Assembly: GCA_002733985.1 (NCBI GenBank)
Contig: NVXP01000009.1
Span: forward strand, 14,022 to 65,981
DNA from: Fluviicola sp.
Lineage (GTDB): Bacteria > Bacteroidota > Bacteroidia > Flavobacteriales_D > Crocinitomicaceae
Length of the DNA stretch: 51,960 bases
Direction of reading: 5' to 3'
A model generated the notes under the pieces. The model had not been told where the DNA came from and searched no databases. It saw nothing but the letters and a program-made list of their open reading frames with translations. Shown one piece after another: positions 29,422 to 40,300 of this stretch. A program made the position numbers and the translations under genes. Every line of letters starts with the position of its first letter. The stretch's first letter is position 1.

Positions 29422-30228
29422 TTAGAAATAGAGTGAGGATGCCAGTTTAGAATTAATAACCAAAACTGGTAATCCAGGCTTGTTTGTAAGTAAGCCTTGT
29501 GCAAAGTTATCAAATTGTGGGAAAAGACTCTCAGAATGATACGCTAATGCAATCATATCAATTTTATTTGCCTTTGAGTAGCTCATGACCTTCTTTCTGT
29601 AACTACCACTTTTCTTCACCAAACCTATGGTAGGCTCAATTCCTTGCTCTTCGTATTGTTGTTTTACAATACCAATTCGATTTTTTAAGCGTGTATTCAG
29701 AATTTCATCCGTTTGTTTCTCGGCAATAACATGTAGTTCTGCTTCGAAAATACGGGCCATATCACCGGCAATTTTCGTAATCTGTAAACTTTCTTTGGTT
29801 AAATCAATCGCAACAGCCAATCGCTTAATATCGTTGAGTTGAGTGCTTTTTTGAACGATTAGAAATGGGCAATCTGCACTGATGATTACCTTCATTGCAA
29901 AGCTTCCAAATAGTCGTTGAAGTCCACGCTTACCATGAGTTCCCATGATGATTAGCTGTGCTTTTTCATCTTTAGCAATTTTTCCAATATCCGTGAAAAT
30001 GTTCCCAACTTTGACCAAAGTGCTTATTTCAACCCCACTAGGGAGTACTGTAGATTTTGCAACTTCTTCCAGTTTAGCTTTCATTGCCATGCCTTTCGGC
30101 TTATCAGGGGCAAGGTGTAAAAGTCGAATCTCTGTATGAACATGTCGTCCAATATGCAGAGCGTACTCAAGGGCTTTTTGACTGGTAGGTGTAAAGTCGT
30201 ACGGGACCATGTATAGATTCTTACTCAT
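29422..30228 (-). CDS. Universal stress protein, two UspA-like domains
   Basis: 'MSKNLYMVPYDFTPTSQKALEYALHIGRHVHTEIRLLHLAP', 'AQLIIMGTHGKRGLQRLFGSFAMKVI'. ATG at 30228. Confidence 0.85.
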   Translation of the reverse strand: MSKNLYMVPYDFTPTSQKALEYALHIGRHVHTEIRLLHLAPDKPKGMAMKAKLEEVAKSTVLPSGVEISTLVKVGNIFTDIGKIAKDEKAQLIIMGTHGKRGLQRLFGSFAMKVIISADCPFLIVQKSTQLNDIKRLAVAIDLTKESLQITKIAGDMARIFEAELHVIAEKQTDEILNTRLKNRIGIVKQQYEEQGIEPTIGLVKKSGSYRKKVMSYSKANKIDMIALAYHSESLFPQFDNFAQGLLTNKPGLPVLVINSKLASSLYF

Positions 30229-30332
30229 AGGCTGCGATTGGTGATTTAGGTAAAAATACGTAAAAAAGTAGAAGGGAATCAAGTCCTAATTTGCATGTTA
30301 CTAACACACAAATGTGCAAGTAGTGGTGATAA

Positions 30333-31442
30333 TTAATTCTTTCGATTACGTCGACGACGTTTTTTCTTCTTCTTTTTCATGTCACCAAAAATTGATAAAT
30401 CTGAAGGGTCTCGCTTGTCGCGTTTGTCTACTTTTGGCTCATTTGATTTAGGCTCTGTTGACTTTTCATCATTGGCCTGGCTCTCCGGAGTGACCGCAAC
30501 GTGTTCGTTTCCGCCAGCCGGAGCGTTGGGATCACTTGGGTTTTGCCATGTGTTTTCAATCTTTATTTTAACGAGTTTTCCTGTTTTAGGATCCATCGTA
30601 TGAACTGTACGCTTTTCCTTAGAGTCATGGTTATTCACGCCAATCACATCTTCCTTTAAAATCCATTTATTATTTTCAAATATAAATGCGTCATACGACA
30701 AATCAGGAACGTAGAAAGAGTAATATCCCTTCATCGTTGGTGCTTCAGGAGATAGGTGATCCATCATGATGCGGTCACGACCTGCTTCATAGCGTAAAGT
30801 CATGGTCACTTTCTCAGAGTGCTCATAGAAAACACGTTTTTTCGTTTCTTTCCCAATTTTGAAAATCGGTGAGCCAAATTTTACAGAATGACCATTGATG
30901 TACATTGCATCGATTAGTTTGATATTGCTCATCGTTGTATTTCCATCCCATCCTAAAACAGTGTAGATTGTTCGACTTCCTTTCTTTACAGGGATGATTT
31001 GGTAATACAGGGCTCCATACCAGTTTTTGGCCTCAATAACGCCATCAGGCTGTTGCAGGCCAAATACTTCTTCTTTCAATTCTGTTACGCTCAAGGATTT
31101 TTTTCGTTTGTCGTAATGTTGAACAAATCCATAATAACGCTGCGATTTGTCATCTTGTTCGATGTTCCAATTAATAATTCGAACCATCTTATCCTTACTG
31201 TCAATAAATCCAACAGACGTAAGTGATAGAAAAGGATGATCAAATGATTCTTCGTATTCCAATACGGCAGCGAGGTCAGATTTGAAATCTTCGTTTGCGC
31301 TTACTTTTTCTTGATCGGTAGAAGCGCTACGAAGCGTTTCAAGTTTCATTAACAATCTATTTTCTGCCTTGGTGACATCATAGTCTTGTGCGAAACCACT
31401 AATGCCTAGAAAGACGAACGAGAAAACAAGGAAATTCTTCAT
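30333..31442 (-). CDS. Secreted hypothetical protein with polybasic C-terminal tail
   Basis: Signal peptide 'MKNFLVFSFVFLGISGFAQ'; ends 'DMKKKKKKRRRRNRKN'. Confidence 0.7.
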   Translation of the reverse strand: MKNFLVFSFVFLGISGFAQDYDVTKAENRLLMKLETLRSASTDQEKVSANEDFKSDLAAVLEYEESFDHPFLSLTSVGFIDSKDKMVRIINWNIEQDDKSQRYYGFVQHYDKRKKSLSVTELKEEVFGLQQPDGVIEAKNWYGALYYQIIPVKKGSRTIYTVLGWDGNTTMSNIKLIDAMYINGHSVKFGSPIFKIGKETKKRVFYEHSEKVTMTLRYEAGRDRIMMDHLSPEAPTMKGYYSFYVPDLSYDAFIFENNKWILKEDVIGVNNHDSKEKRTVHTMDPKTGKLVKIKIENTWQNPSDPNAPAGGNEHVAVTPESQANDEKSTEPKSNEPKVDKRDKRDPSDLSIFGDMKKKKKKRRRRNRKN

Positions 31443-31508
31443 ACTCTTATTAACGTTAATACACTGATTTTGTTACTGACACCAAATTCTATCCAAATAC
31501 CTTACCAA

Positions 31509-31949
31509 TTAATGATACGCAATAAAATTAAAAGCAGGGGGAGTAATCTTCAAATTTCTTAACTCCATTGCGATTTGTGCCCGGTGATAATTGCTATGAT
31601 TCAATACGTGATACAGGATGTCGATCGAACTTTTTGACAGTTGAACACCTTCTTCTGAATGGTAATTTATTTTCTCTGTATCTTCTACGTGCTCCAGATA
31701 ATCAATCGTCTTACGCAAATTGTCGTGCATTAATTGATCCCAGAAATGCATGGGTAAGTGATCCCATGTATGAGATTCTGCCTTGACATCAATAATTCGC
31801 GAAATCCAAATATGGTGCACATTTATTATGTGTGACATCGATTTTTTTGCGAAATCTGACAAATCATCTTCATTTTTCACAAGTACGTCCACCCAAGTTT
31901 GATTGGAACGGAAATCGTATTCGAATTTATCCATGAAGAACTCTTTCAT
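31509..31949 (-). CDS. DinB family protein
   Basis: 'HIINVHHIWISRI...TWDHL', 'IDILYHVLNHSNYHRAQIAMELR'; metal-ligand His pattern. Confidence 0.8.
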   Translation of the reverse strand: MKEFFMDKFEYDFRSNQTWVDVLVKNEDDLSDFAKKSMSHIINVHHIWISRIIDVKAESHTWDHLPMHFWDQLMHDNLRKTIDYLEHVEDTEKINYHSEEGVQLSKSSIDILYHVLNHSNYHRAQIAMELRNLKITPPAFNFIAYH

Positions 31950-31950
31950 C

Positions 31951-32601
31951 TTAGATTGCTTTCAAAGCATCGATCGTAGTCGTTGGATCCTCTGAATTAA
32001 AGACAAAACTTCCAGCAACAAGAACATCAGCTCCAGCTTTAATCAATCGAGCACCAGTATCAAGGTTGACACCACCATCGACTTCAATTTTTGCTTGAGA
32101 CCCTGATTTTTCAATCAATAATTTCGTTTGAGTAACTTTCTTACACGCATTTTCAATAAAGGATTGTCCACCAAATCCAGGATTCACAGACATGATCAAT
32201 ACCAAGTCTAAATCCTCGATAACGTCTTCTAGAAGAGCAACAGGAGTGTGTGGGTTTAGAGCAACACCAGCTTTCATTCCAGCTGCTTTGATTGCTTGAA
32301 TCGTTCGGTGAAGGTGAGGACACGCTTCGTAATGAACGGTAAGAATATCTGCACCTGATTTTGCAAACTCTTCGATGTATTGGTCTGGCTCAACGATCAT
32401 CAAATGAACGTCTAATGGCTTTGTTGCGTGCTTTTTAATTGCTTTGATTACAGGAAATCCAAAAGAAATATTCGGTACGAAAACTCCATCCATCACGTCA
32501 ATGTGAAACCAATCTGCATTGGAAGCATTGATCATTTCAACATCACGTTGGATATTGGCGAAGTCGCAAGAAAGAACGGAGGGAGCAATTAAATGAGCCA
32601 T
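31951..32601 (-). CDS. rpe: Ribulose-phosphate 3-epimerase
   Basis: 'APSVLSCDFANIQRDVEMIN', 'DWFHIDVMDGVFVPNISFG', 'LIMSVNPGFGGQSFIENA', 'IEVDGGVNLDTGARLIKAGADVLVAGS'. Confidence 0.95.
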   Translation of the reverse strand: MAHLIAPSVLSCDFANIQRDVEMINASNADWFHIDVMDGVFVPNISFGFPVIKAIKKHATKPLDVHLMIVEPDQYIEEFAKSGADILTVHYEACPHLHRTIQAIKAAGMKAGVALNPHTPVALLEDVIEDLDLVLIMSVNPGFGGQSFIENACKKVTQTKLLIEKSGSQAKIEVDGGVNLDTGARLIKAGADVLVAGSFVFNSEDPTTTIDALKAI

Positions 32602-32685
32602 TGTTTTTTATTTGCAAAATTACCGTTTTATTCGACTTAATCCATATGAACTAGGTTTCGATTCAAATAAACTCTGAGTCCTATT

Positions 32686-34284
32686 TTATATCGAACTCTC
32701 GTTCATGATTTTCAGGTATTCCTCGTCTCGACCGTAGATGTCAATATGGGTGATCATCTGTTCTCCAACTCGCACTACGGATATGTATTCCACAAAAATA
32801 GGTATTGGGTCGAGGAGTCGAATAGCATAGTTTTCTCCACGGGACATGATGCTATCAAGTGAATCAGGAATAACGACATCATTTATTTTTCTACCTCTAA
32901 CATCGCGTTCAAGAATTCGCCTCGCCAGATCGACTGGATTTTGGGTTCTCATACAGCCGTGTGAATACGCTCGGACATCGGTGCTGAACAAACTTTTACT
33001 TGGTGTATCATGAAAATAAACACTGTGAGAATTTGGGAAAACGAACTTGATGATGCCCAAACTATTTGATCGACCGGGATCTTGAACGACTTTGAATGGA
33101 AATGAAGTCTGACGAATGCTTTTCCAATCCACTGTCAGCGGGTCAACTTCTTCGCCTTTTTTGTAAATCTTATAACGATGACGTTCAAAGTAATTCGAAT
33201 TCATTTTCGCTGCAGGTAAAATTTCCTTGCTAGAAATCGAGTAGGGTACATTCCAATATGGATAAGCAACGATTCGACTTAACTTCGAGGTTAATTCGGG
33301 TGTTTCGTTCTCACTTCGACCAACCACAATGTTGTGATCGCTCTTTAAACTGTCATTAATATAGAAGCGTAGCTTGTATTCTGGAATGTTAATATGAATG
33401 TACTTTTCTGGGAATGGCTTGCGCGATCGTATTTTATCCATCGCCAAAATAATTCGGTCTCTTCGATGAGTGGTGCTTTCGTTCAGAGCGCGTGAAGTGT
33501 ACTTTCCTATGACTGCATCCGGTTTTAATCCACTCTGAACCTGAAATTCCCTCAATGCTTCAAACATTGCGGAAGTATCGTTTTCAACTGTCAAGTACCC
33601 TTTGGAAATAAGAGCTGCGGTTGCCATTTCTACGGATTTTATTGAATCATATTTAATACTGCGTATTTCAAAAGTTGACTCATCCATCGGATAGGTATCC
33701 ATTAAGTGGATCAATCCTTTTCCAAGTACAGAGTAGTTTGAGTCTTGGACAGAATAACTGAGGAATTGAGGACGTAGATCAGTTGAAACATCAAAGTTCA
33801 TCAGTGAGTCCAATTGAGTAGGATTAACCTTATCCACTGGATTCTTCTTTTTTGCCTCGAAATTGATCACTCCTTTCTTCAAATCATTTACCACTTGAGC
33901 AAACAGGAGCGTATTTGAAAGCTCATCTTGAACAAAGTTGTTTGTTTTTGGATAAACATGACGGTTAACTGGAACTCCGAGTTGTTCAGGACGTTTTAAA
34001 ATCACCTTTATCTTCAGACCAACATCCGTCAAAAGGGAATCATTTATCCAAAATGGTTTGTTGCTCCGTTCTTTGTAAACTTTACGCAAATAGGATTGAT
34101 CCTCTGAAGAAATTCCTAATTTTTCTAAATATTCTGGAGCCAGTGCCAACTTGATTTTCTCTTGTGCAGAAATCGCTCGTTGCTCGAAAGGCTTTTCACT
34201 CAGTGAATTGTCTGTATCACCACACCCAATCAATAGTAGTGAAAGGAAAAAGACCGTGAAAAAAGGCGTGATTAGGGTCTTCAT
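32686..34284 (-). CDS. L,D-transpeptidase (YcbB/LdtD-like) with peptidoglycan-binding domain, lipoprotein
   Basis: Lipobox 'LSLLLIGCGDTD'; 'ALREFQVQSGLKPDAVIGKYTSRALN'; 'YFHDTPSKSLFSTDVRAYSHGCMRTQNPVDLARRIL' (SHGCxR catalytic motif). Confidence 0.9.
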   Translation of the reverse strand: MKTLITPFFTVFFLSLLLIGCGDTDNSLSEKPFEQRAISAQEKIKLALAPEYLEKLGISSEDQSYLRKVYKERSNKPFWINDSLLTDVGLKIKVILKRPEQLGVPVNRHVYPKTNNFVQDELSNTLLFAQVVNDLKKGVINFEAKKKNPVDKVNPTQLDSLMNFDVSTDLRPQFLSYSVQDSNYSVLGKGLIHLMDTYPMDESTFEIRSIKYDSIKSVEMATAALISKGYLTVENDTSAMFEALREFQVQSGLKPDAVIGKYTSRALNESTTHRRDRIILAMDKIRSRKPFPEKYIHINIPEYKLRFYINDSLKSDHNIVVGRSENETPELTSKLSRIVAYPYWNVPYSISSKEILPAAKMNSNYFERHRYKIYKKGEEVDPLTVDWKSIRQTSFPFKVVQDPGRSNSLGIIKFVFPNSHSVYFHDTPSKSLFSTDVRAYSHGCMRTQNPVDLARRILERDVRGRKINDVVIPDSLDSIMSRGENYAIRLLDPIPIFVEYISVVRVGEQMITHIDIYGRDEEYLKIMNESSI

Positions 34285-34344
34285 ATACTGATGATAATTG
34301 ATTACATTCGTATACATTGTAGCGTAAAAATATAGGTTCAAATA

Positions 34345-35028
34345 ATGGAGTTCAATATACTAATTCTTTTCCTTCTAATCATTGTCGGGATTTCGATTAA
34401 AGCATTTAATGATCCTGGCTTCATGGAGAAGTGGATGTTCATTCCTTATTTGGTCAAAACCGATAAGCAGTACTATCGAATAGCGAGTCATATGGCAATC
34501 CATGGTGATTGGATGCATTTAGGTTTCAATGCAATGTCACTTTATTATTTAGGGAGTGGATTTTTAAATATGATCGCTGGAGTTTATTCAATGAACAGTG
34601 ATCTGACAACAAGTTTTATTCTTGATAGTGGTCTGATACAAACATATGGTTCCGTCATGGGGCAAGTTCATTTTGGATTGATTTTTATTCTCGGTGGTAT
34701 ATTTGCTGGCATGATCCCCTACATGCGAAATAAGGACAATCCATCCTATCGATCATTGGGAGCTTCAGGAGCCGTTTCGGCGGTTATTTTTGCTGCAATC
34801 ATTTGGAATCCAGAAATGAGAATTAGCTTATTCTTCATCCCAATTGGAATTCCTGCATATATTTTCGGACCTCTTTACTTACTCTTTGAGTTTTTCATGG
34901 ATAAACGTGGTAATTCGGGAATTGCGCATGATGCCCATATTGGCGGTGCCGTTTTTGGGATTTTGTATGTATTATTTATTAATATTGACAAGGGTAAGGA
35001 ATTCTTAAATCTGTTTTTCGGAGGATGA
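34345..35028 (+). CDS. Rhomboid family intramembrane serine protease
   Basis: 'IASHMAIHGDWMHLGFNAMSLYYLGSGF', 'RSLGASGAVSAVIFAAIIWNP' (GxSG), 'DAHIGGAVFGILY' (His). Confidence 0.85.
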   Translation: MEFNILILFLLIIVGISIKAFNDPGFMEKWMFIPYLVKTDKQYYRIASHMAIHGDWMHLGFNAMSLYYLGSGFLNMIAGVYSMNSDLTTSFILDSGLIQTYGSVMGQVHFGLIFILGGIFAGMIPYMRNKDNPSYRSLGASGAVSAVIFAAIIWNPEMRISLFFIPIGIPAYIFGPLYLLFEFFMDKRGNSGIAHDAHIGGAVFGILYVLFINIDKGKEFLNLFFGG

Positions 35029-35870
35029 TCAGCTATGTAAACAATAACGGAGAGATATTATCGAACGAATCATTTGTGATACGTGCGGGTAATCGTGCTC
35101 ATTTGTATGGAGATGGAATCTTTGAATCCATTCGTATAATTAACGGAAAGCCAATTAACTTAGTGAATCACATCAATCGAATGATGGAAGGAGCGAAGAA
35201 GTTGAAAATGCGCGTTCCTAGTTTCTACGACCTTGAGTTCTATGAAGAAAAGATCGGCGAATTAATTAAAAAATCCGGGATTTTATACGGTGGAAAATGC
35301 CGTATATCAATTGATCGAGCAATTGGAGGAACGTATCTACCAGAATCCAACGAAGTTGAGTATTTTATTGAAGTTCTACCGCTAGATAATTACGGTTTTG
35401 TTCTGAATAAAAAAGGCAAAGAAGTAGACATCTTCACAGAATACAAAAAACAAAACGACTCACTAGCGAATTACAAAACGAAAAATGGCTTAATATTTGT
35501 CCTCGCTGCAATTTCGGCAAAGGAAAAAGGACTAGACGATTATTTAATCACAAATACTACGAACAGTATTATTGAAGCTACATCGTCGAATTTATTTGTG
35601 GTGAGCAACGGGGTTCTTTACACTCCTGGACTCGAAGAAGGTTGTTTGGCAGGTACAATGCGCATGCAGGTCATTAACTTAGCTCTGAAAAATGGGATTA
35701 AAGTATATGAGTGCAAGATTTTGCCTCAAAATTTACTTGTTGCCGATGAAGTGTTTTTAACGAATGCCATCTCAGGACTCATATGGGTCAGTGGATACAG
35801 AACTAAGCGTTATTTTAATAATGTAACGCGAAAATTGGTCGATTTATTAAATGAAAAGTGGTCCGTATGA
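35025..35870 (+). CDS. Class IV (PLP-dependent) aminotransferase / aminodeoxychorismate lyase-like
   Basis: 'RAHLYGDGIFESIRIINGKPINLVNHINRM', 'NYKTKNGLIFVLAAISAKEKGLDDYLITNTTNSIIEATSSNLFVV', 'PGLEEGCLAGTMR'. ATGA overlap with the rhomboid gene. Confidence 0.88.
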   Translation: MISYVNNNGEILSNESFVIRAGNRAHLYGDGIFESIRIINGKPINLVNHINRMMEGAKKLKMRVPSFYDLEFYEEKIGELIKKSGILYGGKCRISIDRAIGGTYLPESNEVEYFIEVLPLDNYGFVLNKKGKEVDIFTEYKKQNDSLANYKTKNGLIFVLAAISAKEKGLDDYLITNTTNSIIEATSSNLFVVSNGVLYTPGLEEGCLAGTMRMQVINLALKNGIKVYECKILPQNLLVADEVFLTNAISGLIWVSGYRTKRYFNNVTRKLVDLLNEKWSV

Positions 35871-35909
35871 AGGGATTTTAGTTCTTCGAACCATTAAATA
35901 CGCCTAACC

Positions 35910-37307
35910 ATGAAATACACACTTATTCTTTTCGCCTTATTAATGCTTATCACTTCTTGTGGTGGTAAAAATCAGAAAACAATTGTATCCAATCAAACGG
36001 ATCCAAATGGAATAAGAAATATCATTACTTTAAAAACTATAAGACCTGTTCTAAATACGAATAAAGAGGAGTTTCAACTTCGCGGCGACCATGCTCGTTT
36101 GATTCGAACAGAGCAAGGAACTAGAATTCATATTCCAATGAAAGCTTTTGTCAATAAAATGACGGGTGAGCCAGTTGAAGGTGATGTTCTCCTAACATTC
36201 GATGAGTACCATACTCAAGGTGAAATATTGGCAAGTGGAATTCCAATGACGTATACAACTCCTGAAGGAGATACCGTTGACTTTGAAAGTGCTGGAATGT
36301 TTGATATCCGTGCCTTTCAGGATGGCGTAGAATTGGATTTGGCTAGAGGAAAAGAGATTGAAGTAGAATTAGCATCTGATGTGGAAGGAACGTTTGAGTT
36401 TTACGCATTCGATGAAGATAAAGAGAATTGGGAATTGAAAGACACCGAGTGCAACGCTATGATCAATCCGTACATAGCATTGCAGAAAATGGAGTTGGAG
36501 AAATTGGATGAGGAAATGCCTCAAACTCCCAAGAAATTAATCGAATACAAAAAGGGTGATCCACTTTTTGACATTAAACGCTATGGTGCTCAAGATCAAG
36601 TGTTGGACGCCTTGAATGGTGTTTTCTGGATGTTTACAGGTGATTCAACCCAAATTGACCCATCAAAAGACAACACTACTTTTAATAAATACTATGATTT
36701 CGTTGAGTTGCTTCTAGTCGACAGCTCAAATGTTCGTGAATATGACATGGTTTTCCAAGATGGAACTGAAGAGGTAATTGTTCGTGCAGCTCCAATATTT
36801 CAAGGTAAGCTCTTAACACGTGAGAATGATCGCATGTCGAGGATTATCAATCAAATTGAATACGCCATGCGTTCAAAAGCACAAATAGAGCGTGAGCTAG
36901 AGCAAGAAAAAACCATGATGCGAGTGATGAACATCGAGGGAATGGGAATCTATAACTATGATCGTCAAATGAAAGATGAAAATGCGATCCCATTTATTGC
37001 TGAATTTACCTTTGAAGGGGAACCTGCTAATCAAGTGTTTGCGATTTACTTAATGCCTCGTGAAAAGCGTTGCGTGATAAAGTATACACCGCTGACATTT
37101 ACTGAGTTCAGTATCAATCCAAGTGAATCCAATAGAATGATTGCAATCCTAGCAGACAATACGATGTACACGATTTCAGCTCAAATCATTCGTAAAATGA
37201 ATCTTGCGAGTAAAAAAACTACGGATACGGTTGTTTTTGACCTGAAAAAGCACGGTGAGTTAATTGAGGATGCAGTCCAGGTGGACGAATTGATCGCAAC
37301 CTTATGA
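35910..37307 (+). CDS. Bacteroidota lipoprotein, hypothetical
   Basis: Lipobox 'LLMLITSCGG'; 'GTRIHIPMKAFVNKMTGEPVEGDVLLTFDEYHTQGEILASGIPMTY...FESAGMFDIRAFQDGVELDLARGKEIEVELAS'. Confidence 0.7.
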   Translation: MKYTLILFALLMLITSCGGKNQKTIVSNQTDPNGIRNIITLKTIRPVLNTNKEEFQLRGDHARLIRTEQGTRIHIPMKAFVNKMTGEPVEGDVLLTFDEYHTQGEILASGIPMTYTTPEGDTVDFESAGMFDIRAFQDGVELDLARGKEIEVELASDVEGTFEFYAFDEDKENWELKDTECNAMINPYIALQKMELEKLDEEMPQTPKKLIEYKKGDPLFDIKRYGAQDQVLDALNGVFWMFTGDSTQIDPSKDNTTFNKYYDFVELLLVDSSNVREYDMVFQDGTEEVIVRAAPIFQGKLLTRENDRMSRIINQIEYAMRSKAQIERELEQEKTMMRVMNIEGMGIYNYDRQMKDENAIPFIAEFTFEGEPANQVFAIYLMPREKRCVIKYTPLTFTEFSINPSESNRMIAILADNTMYTISAQIIRKMNLASKKTTDTVVFDLKKHGELIEDAVQVDELIATL

Positions 37308-40300
37308 TTCGATTTTTTGCTCTGCCTTTTTTCTTAATTTTTTCATTCCTTGTTTCTGGACAGTTCGCTGCTCAAGGTACCGCAGTTGGAACTACTTTGG
37401 ATGGTAGTCAAATTGGAAGTTTTTGGGATGAACCAGATTGTTTCCCGTTGAAGAAAAATGGTGGATGGGTTTGGTACGATCTTGAGAATGATAGTATTTC
37501 CAATGAATATTTTTTTACAGATTACGTTCAACCGTCAACTGGTTATTGCGAGAGTTTTGTTCTGAAAAATGACTCCATGTGGGGAATGATGAGTGGGTAT
37601 GACGTAGAACGTTTGCCATTCATGTATGATTCTGTCATCTATATCAATGACAATGTTTTAACCCAAACGGATGATGTTTGGAGTTATCATCAATGGAATC
37701 TAGACGGTTCTGACACCTTAATTACGATCGATTTTGATTCGCTCTACGCGGATAATGGTCTGATGTATTTTTATTCTGGAGGAAAAACGGGTTTAATCTT
37801 AAAGTCAAACGTAATTGTTGAAGCTAAATATGATGTGATTCACACATTTGAGTGTGGACATGGTCTCTATGAGAGCTTTCAATATTTAATGACCTTAACA
37901 GGGAGTGAATTCAATCTTTTAGATGAACAGGGGAAGGAGTTACTGCCGAAAAATGTCTGGGATTTAAGATGTACCGAAGACAAGATATTCGAATTTAGAC
38001 GAGGAGTCCACCCAGAATATTACTCAACATATTTGGATGAAATTATTAGCCCGAACGGTCGAGATATTATATTCTATGGTCGACGAGGGTACAAGATTTA
38101 TGCTGAAGACAAGGCGACATCAGAACTGCACTTAGGCGATGGAAGAATTCTCAGTGATACGTACGATGATTATTTCATATTACGGGATGATTTTATTGCT
38201 GTTCGTAAGAATGGAAAAGTGGGATTGACAAAAGATGGAAACGAACTTCGGAGCGCTATAAAATACGATCAGATTAATGTATTAAGTCAGTATATGGATG
38301 AAAATGGGAGCTTATCAACTCATTTTTTGTTTTTTCTTGGTGACTCATGTGGATTGATGACTGAATTCGGCATTGAAGAGTTTGGAGCTAAGTATGCGAA
38401 CATCCTTACCACAAGTGATCCAGATCGTTTTATTGTTTTGGATAAAGATTTGGGTGGAGTTGTTGATCGGAATGGGGAAATTATAATTCCTTTGAAATAT
38501 GATTTTATCACCTATGATGGTCATTCTAGTTTGTTTACGCTTCAACTCAATAATAAATTTGGCTTAAGTCGAAGGGATGGCTCACAACTAATCCCAATCG
38601 AATACACAAAACACACAGCGCTTTCAGCTCGTGGTGGAAATGGAAGGGCATATCCTCTGCACGTATTGGGTAAAGGGAACAAATTGTTCTTCGCTAATTA
38701 CAAAGGTTTAATCGAGAAGAATGGGGTTGATCATTACGATTATACTGGAGAAGTTTTAAAAACCTATGACTCGAAAGAAATTACTGTCTATGCCTTAGCT
38801 ACTGATGGACTTGTCGAAGAAAAGCAGAGTTATCCTGTGTATAAACCAACAGTGATAAGTAAAGATTATTATTCGAATTGGACAGGATTACACGGGTGGG
38901 AAAAATCTTATCTCGAAGAAAATCAGAATGCCGGTTATTTCGGCTTGCGTTTTTATGCGAAAAAAGGATTCGGAGTTTTTCCTAAGTACAGAACTATTCG
39001 CCCTACAAGTTTCTTTTCCTTTTTGGGTGAAGTGGCATATGAAACGAGTGAGATTAATTGGTTAGATGAGATTCCAATGACCATTATTCGAAGCTACGAC
39101 GAAATGAAAATTGGATCAGGAAGAATTGAAAATTATCCTTTGTTCAACACGGAAACAGTTCTTCCATTTTCTGGAAACGATGATCGTCGTTTGAATTATG
39201 AGTTGGATCGAGCGCAAGTCTTTACTAACAATACCAATGTTCCTTTTTCAGAGTTGGAGCTGTTGGAAACAGTTCATTACGGTGATTGCGCTAAAAGAAT
39301 TGAATATGTACGTCGATTTTTCAAAGGTGGTAATCCGAAAATATGCCCAATTGATTCAGCAGAATTATCGCTGTACGACTACTACAAATACTGGAACATG
39401 CTAGATGCTGTTCGACTTTCACCCGAAATAATGAAGCTTGTTCTTGATCCGAAAGTTGGTGTTCGTTTTGATGAAACCAATCAAGTAGTCGTCAACACCT
39501 ATGATTATGACTGCTACGTAAATGGACTGAAGTTTAAAGAACCTGTGAATTATGAGACCTTTGAATTCATAGCGAATGACATTTTCTATGAGAAAAAGCA
39601 CGATTCTAAGACGGGTAAATTACGCGACTTCATTCTGAATAAAGACGACAAAGAAGAGTTTGTCGATAATTTATTGTCTGCCAGAGCTATTTCTGGGGAT
39701 TTTGGCGAATTAATTCTTGCAGAAGCTCCGGTTTCAAGAATGGCCAAAATTCATGTCGATTATCCAAACTATTTCTTTCACCAAGATTCAATTGATTTGA
39801 ATTACGAAGCGGGAAGGATCACGAGAAGAATTGACTCCAATTTTGTTCGATTGATTTCTCCACTGGGTGAAGTTATTGCTGATAACTGTGTTTTGATTCG
39901 CTATTTGAATGAAGATCGATTTGCTATCCTTCAAGGGAGTGGCTGGGAGCTAATCGATAAAAATGGTGCTTCCTTGAGTGAATTGAAATTCATTAGCGTA
40001 GAAAAATTTATAGATGACCGCGCTGAATTTGGTTTTGCTGATGGATCAGCGATTTTACTTAATTCAAATGGGGAAGAGGTGATGCCTTTGCCTGAAGCAC
40101 GAACATTTTTGGATGATGATCATTACATCTTTGCGAGCAGCCCTAGCCAAATAATAAATCGTTTTTCAAATCAGAAAGATGAAGCCTTAAACGGTGAGAA
40201 ATACAAACTCAAGGGCTTTTTTGTGTCAAAGGAGGATGGGAAAACAAACATTCGACGTTTCGGCAAGAGTGCAAATATTGAATTGAAATTAACGTCCAAA

